A DNA stretch of 64,000 nt from Pontivivens sp032464575. GTDB taxonomy: Bacteria > Pseudomonadota > Alphaproteobacteria > Rhodobacterales > Rhodobacteraceae. The translations under genes and the position numbers were made by a program. Where the stretch lies: assembly GCA_032464575.1 (NCBI GenBank), contig JAWDKM010000001.1, positions 62,001 through 126,000 of the forward strand, read 5' to 3'. How positions within the stretch are numbered: position 1 is the first letter of the stretch; each line of letters begins with the position of its first letter. Under the pieces are notes generated by a model, which saw nothing but the letters and a program-made list of their open reading frames with translations, was not told where the DNA came from and did not search any database. Shown here one piece after another: positions 18,035 to 28,016 of this stretch.

Positions 18035-18322
18035 ATGCTTCACGTCGTTCTGTTCGAGGACAATTCCGGCCACGCCGAGACCCGCGCGCGGCATATGGAG
18101 GCGCATCTCGCCTTTCTGGAGGCTGAGGCCGATGCGATCCGCGCCGCCGGTCCGCTCTTCGATGGGGATGCCGCCGCGGGGGGCCTCTGGCTCGTCGAGG
18201 CCGCCGATCCGGAAGCGGTCGAGGCGCTCGTCCGCAAGGACCCCTTCTGGCCCACGGGTCTGCGCCGCAGCCACCGGATTCTCCGTTGGCATCAGGTCTT
18301 CGCCGACGGCGCGCGTCGGTAG
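18035..18322 (+). CDS. YCII-related domain protein
   Basis: 95-residue YciI-like ferredoxin-fold protein. Visible: MLHVVLFEDN at the N-terminus, RHMEAHLAFLEAEADAIRAA, then GGLWLVEAADPEAVEAL, and a C-terminal RILRWHQVF strand. The family includes small decarboxylase- or chlorohydrolase-like enzymes; the role here is unknown. Start 18035 is preferred over 18023 because GGAGG (18025-18029) is spaced for it. Probably controlled by the divergent LysR gene. Confidence 0.75.
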   Translation: MLHVVLFEDNSGHAETRARHMEAHLAFLEAEADAIRAAGPLFDGDAAAGGLWLVEAADPEAVEALVRKDPFWPTGLRRSHRILRWHQVFADGARR

Positions 18323-18855
18323 CACGCGACCAGGGGCAAAGCGGGCGCCTTCCGCTCCCGGGGGCCGTCGGTCGGCGGGCCGGGTTGTCCCGGCAGGGCC
18401 TCTATCGCGGTCAGCTTCCCGGGACCGGCAAGCACGAGGACCGTGGAGAGTGCCGCCCCGACCGTCGGCGCACAGAGCGCCATCAGCGCCGGGTACCGCG
18501 TCCGTTTCATCGCCACGCCGGCAAGCGGGACGACCGTGATCACCCCACGCGCACGCCGCGCGGCGGGGCTCCCTGCGGCCCGGCTGCATGTCGAGATACG
18601 CACCGCCGTAGTCCGAAACGAAGGGCCCCGGCGCCATGCAACCGGTCGAAAACGGTCGGGCGGCCCGACGGCCGGCGCAGGTCTGAGGATCTCGCCACCC
18701 CGCGCTCGGCCCGTTCGCGTTCGATCCGCTTCGCCGTCGCTTGGTCCGGCGGCGTGCGCTTTCGGCGGCGAGACGGCTCACCCGGGTCTGAAAGGCATTC
18801 CGTTCCAACTCCTCGGCTTCCTGCGAAGCCCGGGCATCAAACCACTTCGGAAGGT
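18323..18855. other. Gap with possible decayed minus-strand coding remnant
   Basis: 533 bp without an intact gene. On the minus strand, a charged helical segment (LPKWFDARASQEAEELERNA and onward) runs from about 18855. It seems to shift frame near 18735 and continues as QATAKRIERERAERG. A hydrophobic segment in another frame (GVITVVPLAGVA, then ALMALCAPTVGAALSTVLVL) ends at 18292. These pieces could be fragments of one decayed small membrane protein, or chance. Confidence 0.25.
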
Positions 18856-19515
18856 TCAGAGGAGGCCGGCCACCCTCTCGCCCTCGGCCCCGACATCGGC
18901 GAGCGCGTCGCGGCCCTCGCCCGGATGGAAGCGCGCACGCACCGCCGTGGGCATCGGGGCAGGGGTGTGGAGCGTGACCCGCGGCCCTGTCTGCCGCGTC
19001 TCGGCCTGCCAGCTCTGCACCAGCGCGCGCTGCGCCGCCTTCGAGGCACCATAGGCCCCGTAGTGCGGCTGGCCCGAGACCGGATCGTCCATCAGCACGG
19101 CGTGACCTGCAGGCGCGGCTTTCAGCAGCGGCTCGACCAGCGTCACCAGCCGCTGCGTCACGCGCCAGTTCACGGCCATCGACTTGTCGAGCTCCTTCTC
19201 CGCCACGTGGCCGGCCGGCGAGAGGGGGGCGGCGTAGATCGCCGTGTGCACCCAGGCGTCGACCCGGCCCCAGCGCTCGTGCAGGGCAAGGCACATGCGC
19301 TGCACCCCCTGGTCGTCGGCGAGATCGAGCGGTACCAGCGTGACCCCGCCCGGCAGCGCGTCGATGGTGTCCGCCAGCTCCTCAAGCCCCCCGACGGTCC
19401 GCGCGACGGCCACCACATGGGCCCCGCGCGCGGCAGCGGCGACGGCCACGGCCCGCCCCAACCCGCGGGAGGCGCCGGTGACCAGAACGATCTTGTTTTC
19501 AAGGCTCTGTTCCAT
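18856..19515 (-). CDS. SDR family oxidoreductase
   Basis: 219-residue short-chain dehydrogenase. N-terminal TGASRGLGRAVAVAAAARG binds NAD(P), and the YxxxK catalytic pair appears as YGASK after HYGA. It is shorter than the usual 245-270 residues and resembles YciK-type members. ATG 19515 (MEQSLENKIVLVTGAS) gives the expected distance to the glycine motif; the frame continues upstream without family similarity. The substrate is unknown. It is flanked by gene-poor DNA on both sides. Confidence 0.8.
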   Translation of the reverse strand: MEQSLENKIVLVTGASRGLGRAVAVAAAARGAHVVAVARTVGGLEELADTIDALPGGVTLVPLDLADDQGVQRMCLALHERWGRVDAWVHTAIYAAPLSPAGHVAEKELDKSMAVNWRVTQRLVTLVEPLLKAAPAGHAVLMDDPVSGQPHYGAYGASKAAQRALVQSWQAETRQTGPRVTLHTPAPMPTAVRARFHPGEGRDALADVGAEGERVAGLL

Positions 19516-20063
19516 CCGCGCCTTCTGCCCGGGGCGGCGGCGGCTTGCAAGACCCTTGCTCGGCTCCGGACGATCGTCGAACCGGAGGTCGCGCGCTGTT
19601 GTCTCTGAAGGACTCCCATGAAGACCGGCTTGTCCGGATCCCGGGCGCCGGTCCGCCCGCCACGGACTGCTTCGCCGCACCGTCCGACCGCGAAATCTGC
19701 CCACCGAAAGGGCCGGCGCACTCTCTCGTGACCGGCACCGCCCCTCGGCTGCGATGTGGCGCGCAGGTCCGATCGATCATCGGACAGTCGCATTCGCCGG
19801 AGAGAGAGACGTCACCCGTCCACGACGCCGATCCGGAGGCTGCGCTCCACCATGCTCGCCGGCGGACTGGCGATCCGCCGGCTCGACGAGTAACGCATCT
19901 CCCGGATCGGCCTCCGCGTCACCCGTACGCGCGGACCCCGCCCCGCTGGTCGGGACGTTCGAGTCTCCGTTTCCATCGCCGCCCACCGGACCGCTCCGGT
20001 TGACAAGTCATGCGCCGCGGGGGCACATCCGATGCGACACTTTGTTGAAGCGAGGATCCGCCG
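19516..20063. other. Gene-poor gap upstream of bioY
   Basis: 548 bp in which no reading frame looks like a real protein on either strand. A TTGACA hexamer is present at 20000-20005, ahead of bioY, but no convincing -10 follows. No BioR-type operator was recognised. Confidence 0.4.
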
Positions 20064-20663
20064 ATGAACCGCGACATGACCATGGCCAGGGCGCTCTGGC
20101 CGTCCCACACCCTCTCCCGCGATGCCGCGCTCATCGTCGGCGCCTCGCTCCTCGTGGCGATCGCGGCGCAGGTGAGCGTGCCGATGGTGCCGGTGCCGAT
20201 CAGCCTTCAGACGCTGGCGATCCTGATGGTGGGCTTCGCGCTCGGCGCCAGCCGGGGGGCCGCGGCGCTCACGCTCTATCTCGGCTACGGGGCCGCAGGC
20301 CTGCCGGTCTTTGCCAACGGCATGAACGGGCTGGCCTTCGTCGGCCCGACCGCGGGCTTCCTGATCGGCTTCGTCGGCATGGCCTGGGCCGCGGGTTGGG
20401 CGGCCGAGCGCGGCCTCGCGCGGGGCTTCTTCGGCACGGCGCTGGCCGGCATCGCGATCTCCGCACTGCTCTACGTGCCGGGCGTCGCCTGGCCGATGGG
20501 CCTTGCCGGTGCGGCGGGCATCGAGGCGGGCTGGGTCGGCCTCTCCGCCGACCGCATCTGGGCGGGCTTCGTTGCTCCCTTCCTGCTGGGCGACGCGATC
20601 AAGGCCGTGCTGGCCGCGCTCATCGTCTCCGGCGGCTGGAGCTTGATCCGCCGCCGCGGCTGA
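20064..20663 (+). CDS. bioY: Biotin transporter BioY
   Basis: 199-residue membrane S-component that binds and imports biotin, alone or with an ECF module (BioMN). Six hydrophobic segments are visible. Typical motifs: VPMVPVPISLQTLAILMVG, LYLGYGAAGLPVFANG and GPTAGFLIGF, with a late VAPFLLGDAIKAVLAA. No bioM or bioN genes are adjacent. GCGAGGATC precedes the ATG. A terminator follows. Confidence 0.92.
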   Translation: MNRDMTMARALWPSHTLSRDAALIVGASLLVAIAAQVSVPMVPVPISLQTLAILMVGFALGASRGAAALTLYLGYGAAGLPVFANGMNGLAFVGPTAGFLIGFVGMAWAAGWAAERGLARGFFGTALAGIAISALLYVPGVAWPMGLAGAAGIEAGWVGLSADRIWAGFVAPFLLGDAIKAVLAALIVSGGWSLIRRRG

Positions 20664-20681
20664 CAGCACCCTAAGCCTCAG

Positions 20682-20713
20682 GAAACGCCGCTCCACACCG
20701 GGGCGGCGTTTTC
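20682..20713 (+). terminator. Terminator after bioY
   Basis: Stem ACGCCGCTCC/GGGGCGGCGT (one G-T pair) with an ACACC loop, followed by TTTT, 19 nt after the stop. It has A residues on the other side and could serve the convergent gene as well. Confidence 0.75.
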
Positions 20714-20715
20714 CG

Positions 20716-20747
20716 TTCTCTCTTCGTCAAATATCCCCGCCGGAGGC
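20716..20747. repeat. Dispersed repeat (family B) overlapping a stop codon
   Basis: Copy of the CTCTTCGTCAAATATCCCCG / CCGGAGGC repeat. Nearly the same 32 bases recur at 51322-51353. On the minus strand it encodes the last residues ASGGDI and the TGA of the DUF1284 gene. Confidence 0.65.
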
Positions 20748-21167
20748 CTCGACCCCGTGCAACCGGGCGAGCGCGCCCTCGCACATCCCCTGCGCCAGCC
20801 ACGTGCACCCGACGCAGAGCACCGCCAGATCGCCCGGTGCCACCCGCGCCCGCATCCGCGCCTGCGCCTCGGCCCAGCTCAACACCTCACCGGGCTTCAG
20901 TGCCAGCGCCCGGGCGTGCCGGCGGTCGAGTGCTGCGATCCGCATCTCGTTGAGGCAGGCGGTCTCGCGCCGCTTGGGGCAGGGGGTGCAGATGTCGTCG
21001 CTCTCGGCCACGACCTCGATGGCGGTGTCGGGGGCGGACCGCAGCCCCTCCACGATCCCGGCCATGTTGGCGACGAAGCGGCCCGAATAGCCCTTCCCCT
21101 CGAACCCCATGGCGCAGAGGAAATGATGCGGGCGAAAGCGGACAGGCGCCGCCGGGCCGTCAGGCAT
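20727..21167 (-). CDS. DUF1284 domain-containing protein
   Basis: 146-residue protein with the family signature RPHHFLCAMGFEGKGYSGRF near the N-terminus. A cysteine set (CTPCPKRRETAC, then CVGC) suggests metal or Fe-S binding. Function unknown. Its start overlaps the purF 3' end by 8 nt, so it is translated from the purF transcript. The final six residues and stop come from a dispersed repeat, so the original C-terminus may have differed. Confidence 0.8.
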   Translation of the reverse strand: MPDGPAAPVRFRPHHFLCAMGFEGKGYSGRFVANMAGIVEGLRSAPDTAIEVVAESDDICTPCPKRRETACLNEMRIAALDRRHARALALKPGEVLSWAEAQARMRARVAPGDLAVLCVGCTWLAQGMCEGALARLHGVEASGGDI

Positions 21168-22623
21168 CCGCCTTCAGCCGCACGCGCCCCGCGGCGATCT
21201 GGTCCGTGGGCTCGACCGGGTAGTCGCCCGAGAAGCAGGCGTCGCAGAACTGCGGCTCGGCCGCGCGCCCCTTCTCGCCCGCGGCCCGGTAGAGTCCGTC
21301 GAGGGAGACGAAGGCGAGGCTGTCCACGTCCAGATGCTCCCGCATCTCGTCGACGCTCATCTGGGCGGCCAGCAGCTTCTCCCGCTCCGGCGTGTCGACC
21401 CCGTAGAAGCAGGGCCACTGCGTCGGCGGGGAGGCGATGCGGAAATGGACCTCGGCCGCCCCTGCATCCAGAATCATCTCCTTGATCTTGCGCGAGGTCG
21501 TGCCGCGCACCACCGAGTCGTCCACCAGCACCACCCGCTTGCCGCGGATCAGGGCGCGGTTGACGTTCAGCTTCAGCCGCACGCCCATGTTGCGGATCTC
21601 CGCCGTCGGCTCGATGAAGGTCCGGCCCATGTACTGGTTGCGGATGATGCCCATGGCATAGGGAATCCCGCTCTCCTGGGAATAGCCGATCGCCGCGGGT
21701 GTGCCGCTGTCGGGCACCGGGCAGACCAGGTCCGCCTCCACCGGCGCTTCCCTGGCCAGTTCCACGCCGATCTTCCGCCGCGTCTCGTAGACCGACTGCC
21801 CGCCGATCACGCTGTCGGGGCGGGAGAAGTAGACATGCTCGAAGATGCAGAACTTCTTGGGCTTCGCATCGAAGGGGAACGAGCTCTCGATCCCGTCCGG
21901 CGTCGCGATGACCATCTCGCCCGGCGCGATCTCCCGCACGAACTCCGCCCCGATGATGTCGAGCGCACAGGTCTCGGAGGCCATCACCCAGCCCTCGCCG
22001 AGGCGGCCGAGCATCAGCGGCCGCACGCCGCGCGGGTCGCGCACGCCGATCAGTTTGGTCCGCGTCATCGCGATGACGGAGAACGCGCCCTCCACCCGGC
22101 GCAGCGCATCCTTCATCCGCTCCGGAATGCTCCGCTGGATCGAGCGGGCCATCAGGTGGATGATGCATTCGGTGTCGGACGAGCTCTGGAAGATCGAGCC
22201 GCGGTCGATCAGCTCCGCCCGCAGCTGCTCGGCATTGGTGAGGTTGCCGTTATGCGCGATCGCGCAGCCCCCCATGGCGAACTCGGCGAAGAGCGGCTGC
22301 ACGTCGCGGATCGCGGCCCCCTTCGAGCCGGAGGTCGAATAACGCACGTGCCCGCAGGCGATCTGCCCGGGCAACTGCTTCATGACGTCCTGCGAGGTGA
22401 AGTTGTCCCGCACGTAGCCGAAGCGCCGGACCGAGTTGAACCCGATGCCCGGCGCGAAGCTGACGATCCCGCCCGCCTCCTGCCCCCGGTGCTGCAGGGC
22501 ATGCAGGCCGAGTGCGACGAAGGTCGCCGCATCCTTCACGCCGATGGCGCCGAAGATGCCGCATTCCTCGCGCAGCTTGTCGCCGTTCCAGGCGCTGTCG
22601 AACGGATGTCTCGGGAAGGTCAT
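21160..22623 (-). CDS. purF: Amidophosphoribosyltransferase PurF
   Basis: 487-residue first enzyme of de novo purine synthesis, converting PRPP and glutamine to phosphoribosylamine. An N-terminal propeptide precedes the nucleophile Cys21 in REECGIFGAIG, exposed after cleavage. The class-II amidotransferase half has LQHRGQEAGG. The PRPP-binding loop VLVDDSVVRGTTS lies in the phosphoribosyltransferase half. Alternative starts are 22641 or 22623; the latter gives MTFPRHPFDSAWNGD. Downstream of cvpA, as in many proteobacteria, but separated from it by repeat-rich DNA. Confidence 0.96.
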   Translation of the reverse strand: MTFPRHPFDSAWNGDKLREECGIFGAIGVKDAATFVALGLHALQHRGQEAGGIVSFAPGIGFNSVRRFGYVRDNFTSQDVMKQLPGQIACGHVRYSTSGSKGAAIRDVQPLFAEFAMGGCAIAHNGNLTNAEQLRAELIDRGSIFQSSSDTECIIHLMARSIQRSIPERMKDALRRVEGAFSVIAMTRTKLIGVRDPRGVRPLMLGRLGEGWVMASETCALDIIGAEFVREIAPGEMVIATPDGIESSFPFDAKPKKFCIFEHVYFSRPDSVIGGQSVYETRRKIGVELAREAPVEADLVCPVPDSGTPAAIGYSQESGIPYAMGIIRNQYMGRTFIEPTAEIRNMGVRLKLNVNRALIRGKRVVLVDDSVVRGTTSRKIKEMILDAGAAEVHFRIASPPTQWPCFYGVDTPEREKLLAAQMSVDEMREHLDVDSLAFVSLDGLYRAAGEKGRAAEPQFCDACFSGDYPVEPTDQIAAGRVRLKADA

Positions 22624-22641
22624 GTGTGGCTCACCCCTCAT

Positions 22642-23208
22642 GCACGACCGATCTTTGCGCGCCTTCTAGCGGCCCGCCACGAGGATGTCACGCGGGCCTT
22701 TCGGCGCGGTCTGCGCAGGTGGCGCCAAGGCCGCACATCGGCTGCCCCTTGCAACCGTCCCGGCCGCAGCGCCGGGACCGCTTGCTTCCCATCGCACCGT
22801 CATCCTCGGGGATCTCCAGATGCAGAAGATGGCCGGGTCAAGCCCGACCATGACACGCCTCCCCACCGTCCCGGCCGCAGCGCCGGGACCGCGCGCAAAC
22901 GAAGCGCCCTTCATCGAAAGACCCCGGATCAAGTCCGGGGTGGTTGCAAGGCGAAGCACGCCACCGCCCGGCAGCATCGCCGGGCCGCGCCCGCCCCGGG
23001 CTCCGCCCGTTCACGCCTCGAACGCTCCACGGGACCGTTTGCAGGACGGCGTTCACCCTCCCACCGGAGGGCGCGCTGGCGATGTCGCTCCCGGAAAGTA
23101 TGACGCCGATGCTTGAGGGCGTGAACATCGCAATTCCGTCCTGCAGGCACCGTCCAGGTCGGGCGCGACCCTCGGCTCTCAGGCGGGAACGATGTTCCCA
23201 AACCCGAC
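22642..23208. repeat. Repeat-filled gap between cvpA and purF
   Basis: 567 bp without a gene, holding several palindromes. 22757-22778 and 22868-22889 are identical (GTCCCGGC...GCCGGGAC). 22829-22851 has ATGGCCGGG/CCCGACCAT. 22922-22940 has CCCCGGA/TCCGGGG. AACGCTCCAC-type sequence near 23022 resembles the palindromes at 579. The gap splits a conserved gene pair. Confidence 0.6.
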
Positions 23209-23766
23209 TTATTCCCCGCAGCGGCCCATCAGCTGCTCGTAGCTCTGCGTGATCTGCGGCGGGATCTCCGTGGGCAGCGCCGCGACCAGCGCGTCCTGGA
23301 TCGACGCCAGCAGCCCCTGGCTCGCGGCCTGCGCCACCATGGTCTGGATGTCGGCGCCCACCGGCACCTGCTCCAGGATGATGAACGCCACCGCGACCAG
23401 CAAGAGCCCCCGCGCCACGCCGAAGAGCAACCCCAGTCCGCTGTCCACCGGCCCCAGGGCCGAGTTCTGCACCGATCCCGATACCAGCGGCGAGAACAGC
23501 GACACGATCACGAGTGCGACCACGAACACCGCCGCGAAGGCCGCGAGGATGGCGAGTTGGCAGCTGTCCCCGATGATGTCGCGCAGCACCGGCAGCTCGG
23601 AGATGATCGGCTCGACCGTCGGCGCGAAGAAGAAGGCGGCGACCGCGGCGACGATCCACCCGGCGATCGAGAGCACCTCGCGCACCAGTCCGCGGGAATA
23701 GGCGAGCAGGGCGGAGATCAGGACGACGGCCGCAACGCCCCCGTCCACGAGATTGAACTGCTCCAT
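23209..23766 (-). CDS. cvpA: CvpA family membrane protein
   Basis: 185-residue inner-membrane protein with four hydrophobic segments (about 9-25, 30-48, 68-88 and 105-125) and a soluble C-terminal tail. The family pattern YSRGLVREVLSIAGWIVAAV is present. CvpA is linked to colicin V production and envelope homeostasis; the molecular role is unclear. It lies 23 bp after radA on the same strand and is likely co-transcribed. Confidence 0.88.
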   Translation of the reverse strand: MEQFNLVDGGVAAVVLISALLAYSRGLVREVLSIAGWIVAAVAAFFFAPTVEPIISELPVLRDIIGDSCQLAILAAFAAVFVVALVIVSLFSPLVSGSVQNSALGPVDSGLGLLFGVARGLLLVAVAFIILEQVPVGADIQTMVAQAASQGLLASIQDALVAALPTEIPPQITQSYEQLMGRCGE

Positions 23767-23789
23767 AAGTGCCTCACCGCTCTCTTATT

Positions 23790-25154
<1,365 letters not shown>

Positions 25155-25242
25155 CCGTCCCGCGTAGCCCCGCCGGAACGAAACCGCAACATCCGCCTTC
25201 GAATTCGCTCAGATATCCATGGCCCGCCTCTTGCGGCCGGGG

Positions 25243-25276
25243 GCCTCCGGCGGGCGTATTGCCGGGAAAGATGAAA
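25243..25276. repeat. Dispersed repeat (family B) 3' of a minus-strand gene
   Basis: GCCTCCGGCGGGCGTATTGC followed by CGGGAAAGATGAAA. It lies two bases beyond the stop of the gene ending at 25278. Confidence 0.6.
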
Positions 25277-25277
25277 C

Positions 25278-25586
25278 CTAGAACGGCAGTCCCAGCACCA
25301 GCGCCGCGCCGAAGAGCGCCAGCACGAGCGGAAGCAGCCGGGTCCAGCCCGGGGTGACGAAGGTGAGCGCGAGGGCAGAGGCCACCGTGACCACCCCCGC
25401 GATCAGCGCCAGGATCGGCGAGACGAGGGAGATCGTGGCCATGCCCGCCAGCGTGCCGAGACCCGCGCCCGCATGCAGCCAGCGGCGCAGGCCCTTCGTC
25501 ACCACCGCCTGCCACAACGCCCAGAACATCGCGGCGAACGCGCCGAAGCCCAGGAGGATGCCGCCCAGAAGCTCGAAGATCGTCAC
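25278..25586 (-). CDS. Small membrane protein of unknown function
   Basis: 102 residues, almost entirely hydrophobic, with three or four TM segments (ILLGFGAFAAMFWALW; TLAGMATISLVSPILALIAG; VTVASALALTFV; LLPLVLALFGAALVLGL). The start is a GTG whose GTGA overlaps the TGA of the PqiA-like gene, so translation is coupled. Not recognised as a named family. The coupling suggests a partner role with the PqiA-like protein. Confidence 0.6.
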   Translation of the reverse strand: MTIFELLGGILLGFGAFAAMFWALWQAVVTKGLRRWLHAGAGLGTLAGMATISLVSPILALIAGVVTVASALALTFVTPGWTRLLPLVLALFGAALVLGLPF

Positions 25587-26008
25587 GGCTTCCTCCAGCT
25601 CAGCCACAGCGAGGCGCCCACGCAGGCCGTGAAGAGCCAGAGGCCCCAGCGCGGCTCGACGCTCGCGCCCGTCATGCCCTTCGCCACCACCACGTAGAGC
25701 GCGACGAGGAAGATGTCCGCGAACGAGAGCCGCGCGATGACGGGCAGGGCGCGGCCCCAGCCCTCGGGCAGCCGACCCATCAGCAGCGCCTGCGTGGCGA
25801 CGACCTTGGCATAGGGAAAGACGATGGCGAGCAGGGCCACGAGGACGGCCAGCGCGGCGTCGCTCGACCACAGCTTGACGACGCCCGACAGGATCGAGAC
25901 GCCCTCGCCGCCGAAGATCCACATCACCCGCGCCTCCATCAGCGGTGCGGCCCACGCGACGGGGTATAGGAGAAGCAGGGCCGCGTTGAGGATCGCGTCG
26001 CGGGTCAT
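25583..26008 (-). CDS. Paraquat-inducible protein A-like membrane protein
   Basis: 141 residues with four hydrophobic segments. The stretch VLVALLAIVFPYAKVVATQ resembles the conserved helix of PqiA-domain proteins, which belong to lipid-transport (MCE) systems. It is a single short PqiA domain rather than the usual double-length protein. ATG 26008 is used; GTG 26017 is an alternative. It lies downstream of mlaF and mlaE, which supports a lipid-transport link, but repeat DNA separates them. Confidence 0.65.
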   Translation of the reverse strand: MTRDAILNAALLLLYPVAWAAPLMEARVMWIFGGEGVSILSGVVKLWSSDAALAVLVALLAIVFPYAKVVATQALLMGRLPEGWGRALPVIARLSFADIFLVALYVVVAKGMTGASVEPRWGLWLFTACVGASLWLSWRKP

Positions 26009-26363
26009 GCGGGCCACCGCCCCGGCCGAAGCGCCGGGGCCGCACAGATCCGCCGCGCCGCGTCAAAGCCCGAGGTCCCGGCTCTACGGCCGGGACGGTT
26101 GCAAGGTAAACAACCACCCCGGACCCGATCCGGGGTCTTTCGGCTCGATGCCGTCATTGGACGGCCGGAAGTCGTGGCGTGATGGTCGCAACGGCGGCGT
26201 CCCACCGTCATGGTCGGGTCCGACCCGGCCATCTGCTGCATCACGGGATCCTCGGGTCGAGCCCGAGGACGACGCCGCGATCGGAGACGCGCGGTCCCGG
26301 TGCCGTGACCGGAACGGTTCGTACCCTTGAAAACCCGCAGCACACTCACACGATCACACCGCC
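26009..26363. repeat. Repeat-filled gap between mlaF and pqiA-like gene
   Basis: 355 bp without a gene, holding four palindromes: 26075-26096 (GTCCCGGC/GCCGGGAC), 26117-26135 (CCCCGGA/TCCGGGG), 26210-26232 (ATGGTCGGG/CCCGGCCAT) and 26249-26269 (TCCTCGGG/CCCGAGGA). All are family-A types also found at 22757-22940 and 35263-35334. Confidence 0.65.
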
Positions 26364-27116
26364 TCAGCGCACCGTCTCGATCGGGCCCTCTGCGAGGCCG
26401 CCGACGAACTGATGCACGTAAGGGTCGGCGCAGGTGTCCATCTCGGCGACCGTGCCGCACCAGCGGATCTTGCCGTCGTGCAGCATCGCGACCCTGTCGG
26501 CGATGGCGCGCACGCTGGTCATGTCGTGGGTGATCGTCATGCCGGTGGAGCCCATCTCCGCCGTGATCTCGCGGATCAGGTCGTTGATGACGCCGGACAT
26601 GATCGGGTCGAGCCCCGTGGTCGGCTCGTCGAAGAAGATGATCTCGGGATCCGCCGCGATGGCCCGCGCGAGGCTCACCCGCTTCTGCATCCCGCCAGAC
26701 AGCTCCGCCGGGTGCTGGTCGGCGACCTCCGGCGTCAGGCCGACGCGGCGCAGCTTTTCCACCGCGAGTTCGCGCGCATCCTGCCATCGCATGCCCCCGC
26801 GCCGGGCGCGGAAGGCGACGTTCTCCCATACCGGCAGGCTGTCGAAGAGCGCACCGCCCTGGAACAGCATCCCGAACCGCGCGAGGAAGGCGTCGCGGTC
26901 CTGCTCGTCCTCGACGGGCGCCCCGTTCAGCCGCACCGTCCCGCCATCGGGGTGCACCAGGCCCAGGATGCATTTCAGCAGCACCGACTTGCCGGTGCCC
27001 GAGCCGCCGATGATGACGGTGTTCTGGCCCTTGGGGGCGATCAGGTCGATCCCCCGCAGCACGTGCTTGCGCCCGAAACTCTTGCGCAGCCCCTCGATCT
27101 CGATCCGCGTACTCAT
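26364..27116 (-). CDS. mlaF: ABC transporter ATP-binding protein, MlaF type
   Basis: 250-residue ATPase of an MCE-type phospholipid transporter that maintains outer-membrane asymmetry. Walker A is GGSGTGKSVLLK (about 38-49), the signature is LSGGMQKRVSLARA, and Walker B is IIFFDEPTTGLDP. The D-loop and H-loop (ITHDM) are intact. The MQKR variant of the signature is characteristic of MlaF. Its ATGA start overlaps the mlaE stop. The substrate-binding MlaD, MlaB and MlaC genes are not in the window. Confidence 0.88.
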   Translation of the reverse strand: MSTRIEIEGLRKSFGRKHVLRGIDLIAPKGQNTVIIGGSGTGKSVLLKCILGLVHPDGGTVRLNGAPVEDEQDRDAFLARFGMLFQGGALFDSLPVWENVAFRARRGGMRWQDARELAVEKLRRVGLTPEVADQHPAELSGGMQKRVSLARAIAADPEIIFFDEPTTGLDPIMSGVINDLIREITAEMGSTGMTITHDMTSVRAIADRVAMLHDGKIRWCGTVAEMDTCADPYVHQFVGGLAEGPIETVR

Positions 27117-27907
27117 GTGGAGAAGAACAGCTCCGTCAACAGGTAGTTCGCCGCGAAGATCAGGACGGAGGCCGAGACCACCGCATTGGTCGTCGCCCGG
27201 CCCACGCCCTGTGCGCCGCGGCCCGAATTGTAGCCCTGGTAGCAACCCATCAGGGCGACGATGAAGCCGAAGACCGCCGCCTTGGCGAGGCCCGACAGCA
27301 CGTCGCCCACCGTCAGGAAATCGGCCGTGGTGTTGATGTAGGTCGCCGGGTTGAAGTCGAGCCGCCCGACACCGACCGCCCAGCCGCCCATGATCCCGAT
27401 GATGTCGCCCACGAAGGTGAGCAGCGGCAGCGCGATGGTCGCCGCGATCAGGCGCGGGACCACGAGATACTTCACCGGATCGGTCGACAGGGTCTCGAGC
27501 GCGTCGATCTGCTCGGTCACGCGCATCGTCCCGATCTCCGCCGCGATGGAGGCCGAGACGCGGCCCGCGACCATCAGGCCCGCCAGCACCGGGCCCAGCT
27601 CGCGCACCATGCCGATCGCCACGATCGAGGGCACCACGCTTTCGGCATTGAAGCGCGAGCCGCCCGCGAAGATCTGCAGCGCCAGCGCCCCCCCGGTGAA
27701 CAGCGTCGTCAGGCCCACCACCGGCAGCGAGTAGTAGCCGATGCGCATGAACTGCCGTCCGATCTCCTTGGGGTAGAAGGGCGGGCGCAGCACGTGGCTG
27801 ACGGCATTCAGCGTGAACAGCACCAGCGCGCCGGTCGCCGTGCACAGGCCGATGACCCCGGCTCCGATCCCGGCGACGAAACTCTGCAGACTGGCGAGGA
27901 CAGGCAT
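27113..27907 (-). CDS. mlaE: ABC transporter permease, MlaE family
   Basis: 264-residue inner-membrane permease with five or six TM segments. The MlaE signature GRVSASIAAEIGTMRVTEQI, followed by DALETLSTDPVKYLVVPR, is present. Partner of the ATPase encoded immediately downstream. ATG 27907 (MPVLASLQSF) has GAGG 6 nt upstream and is preferred over 27961. Confidence 0.88.
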   Translation of the reverse strand: MPVLASLQSFVAGIGAGVIGLCTATGALVLFTLNAVSHVLRPPFYPKEIGRQFMRIGYYSLPVVGLTTLFTGGALALQIFAGGSRFNAESVVPSIVAIGMVRELGPVLAGLMVAGRVSASIAAEIGTMRVTEQIDALETLSTDPVKYLVVPRLIAATIALPLLTFVGDIIGIMGGWAVGVGRLDFNPATYINTTADFLTVGDVLSGLAKAAVFGFIVALMGCYQGYNSGRGAQGVGRATTNAVVSASVLIFAANYLLTELFFST

Positions 27908-28016
27908 GGACGCCTCTTTTGTGGCTGCGGGTGATGTAACGGCCCCGTCCGGATGCGCCAAGAGGGCATGTTGGCCGAATCCATCCGGTGACGATTGTTT
28001 TTACGATCCGTCGCCG

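Noticed and set aside
20000..20005. TTGACA as the bioY promoter
   Set aside because: No -10-like sequence at a proper distance; the following 30 bases are almost all G and C.
22642..23208. Insertion sequence or CRISPR array suggested by repeated palindromes
   Set aside because: No transposase frame and no regular repeat-spacer spacing; palindromes are of several types and irregularly placed.
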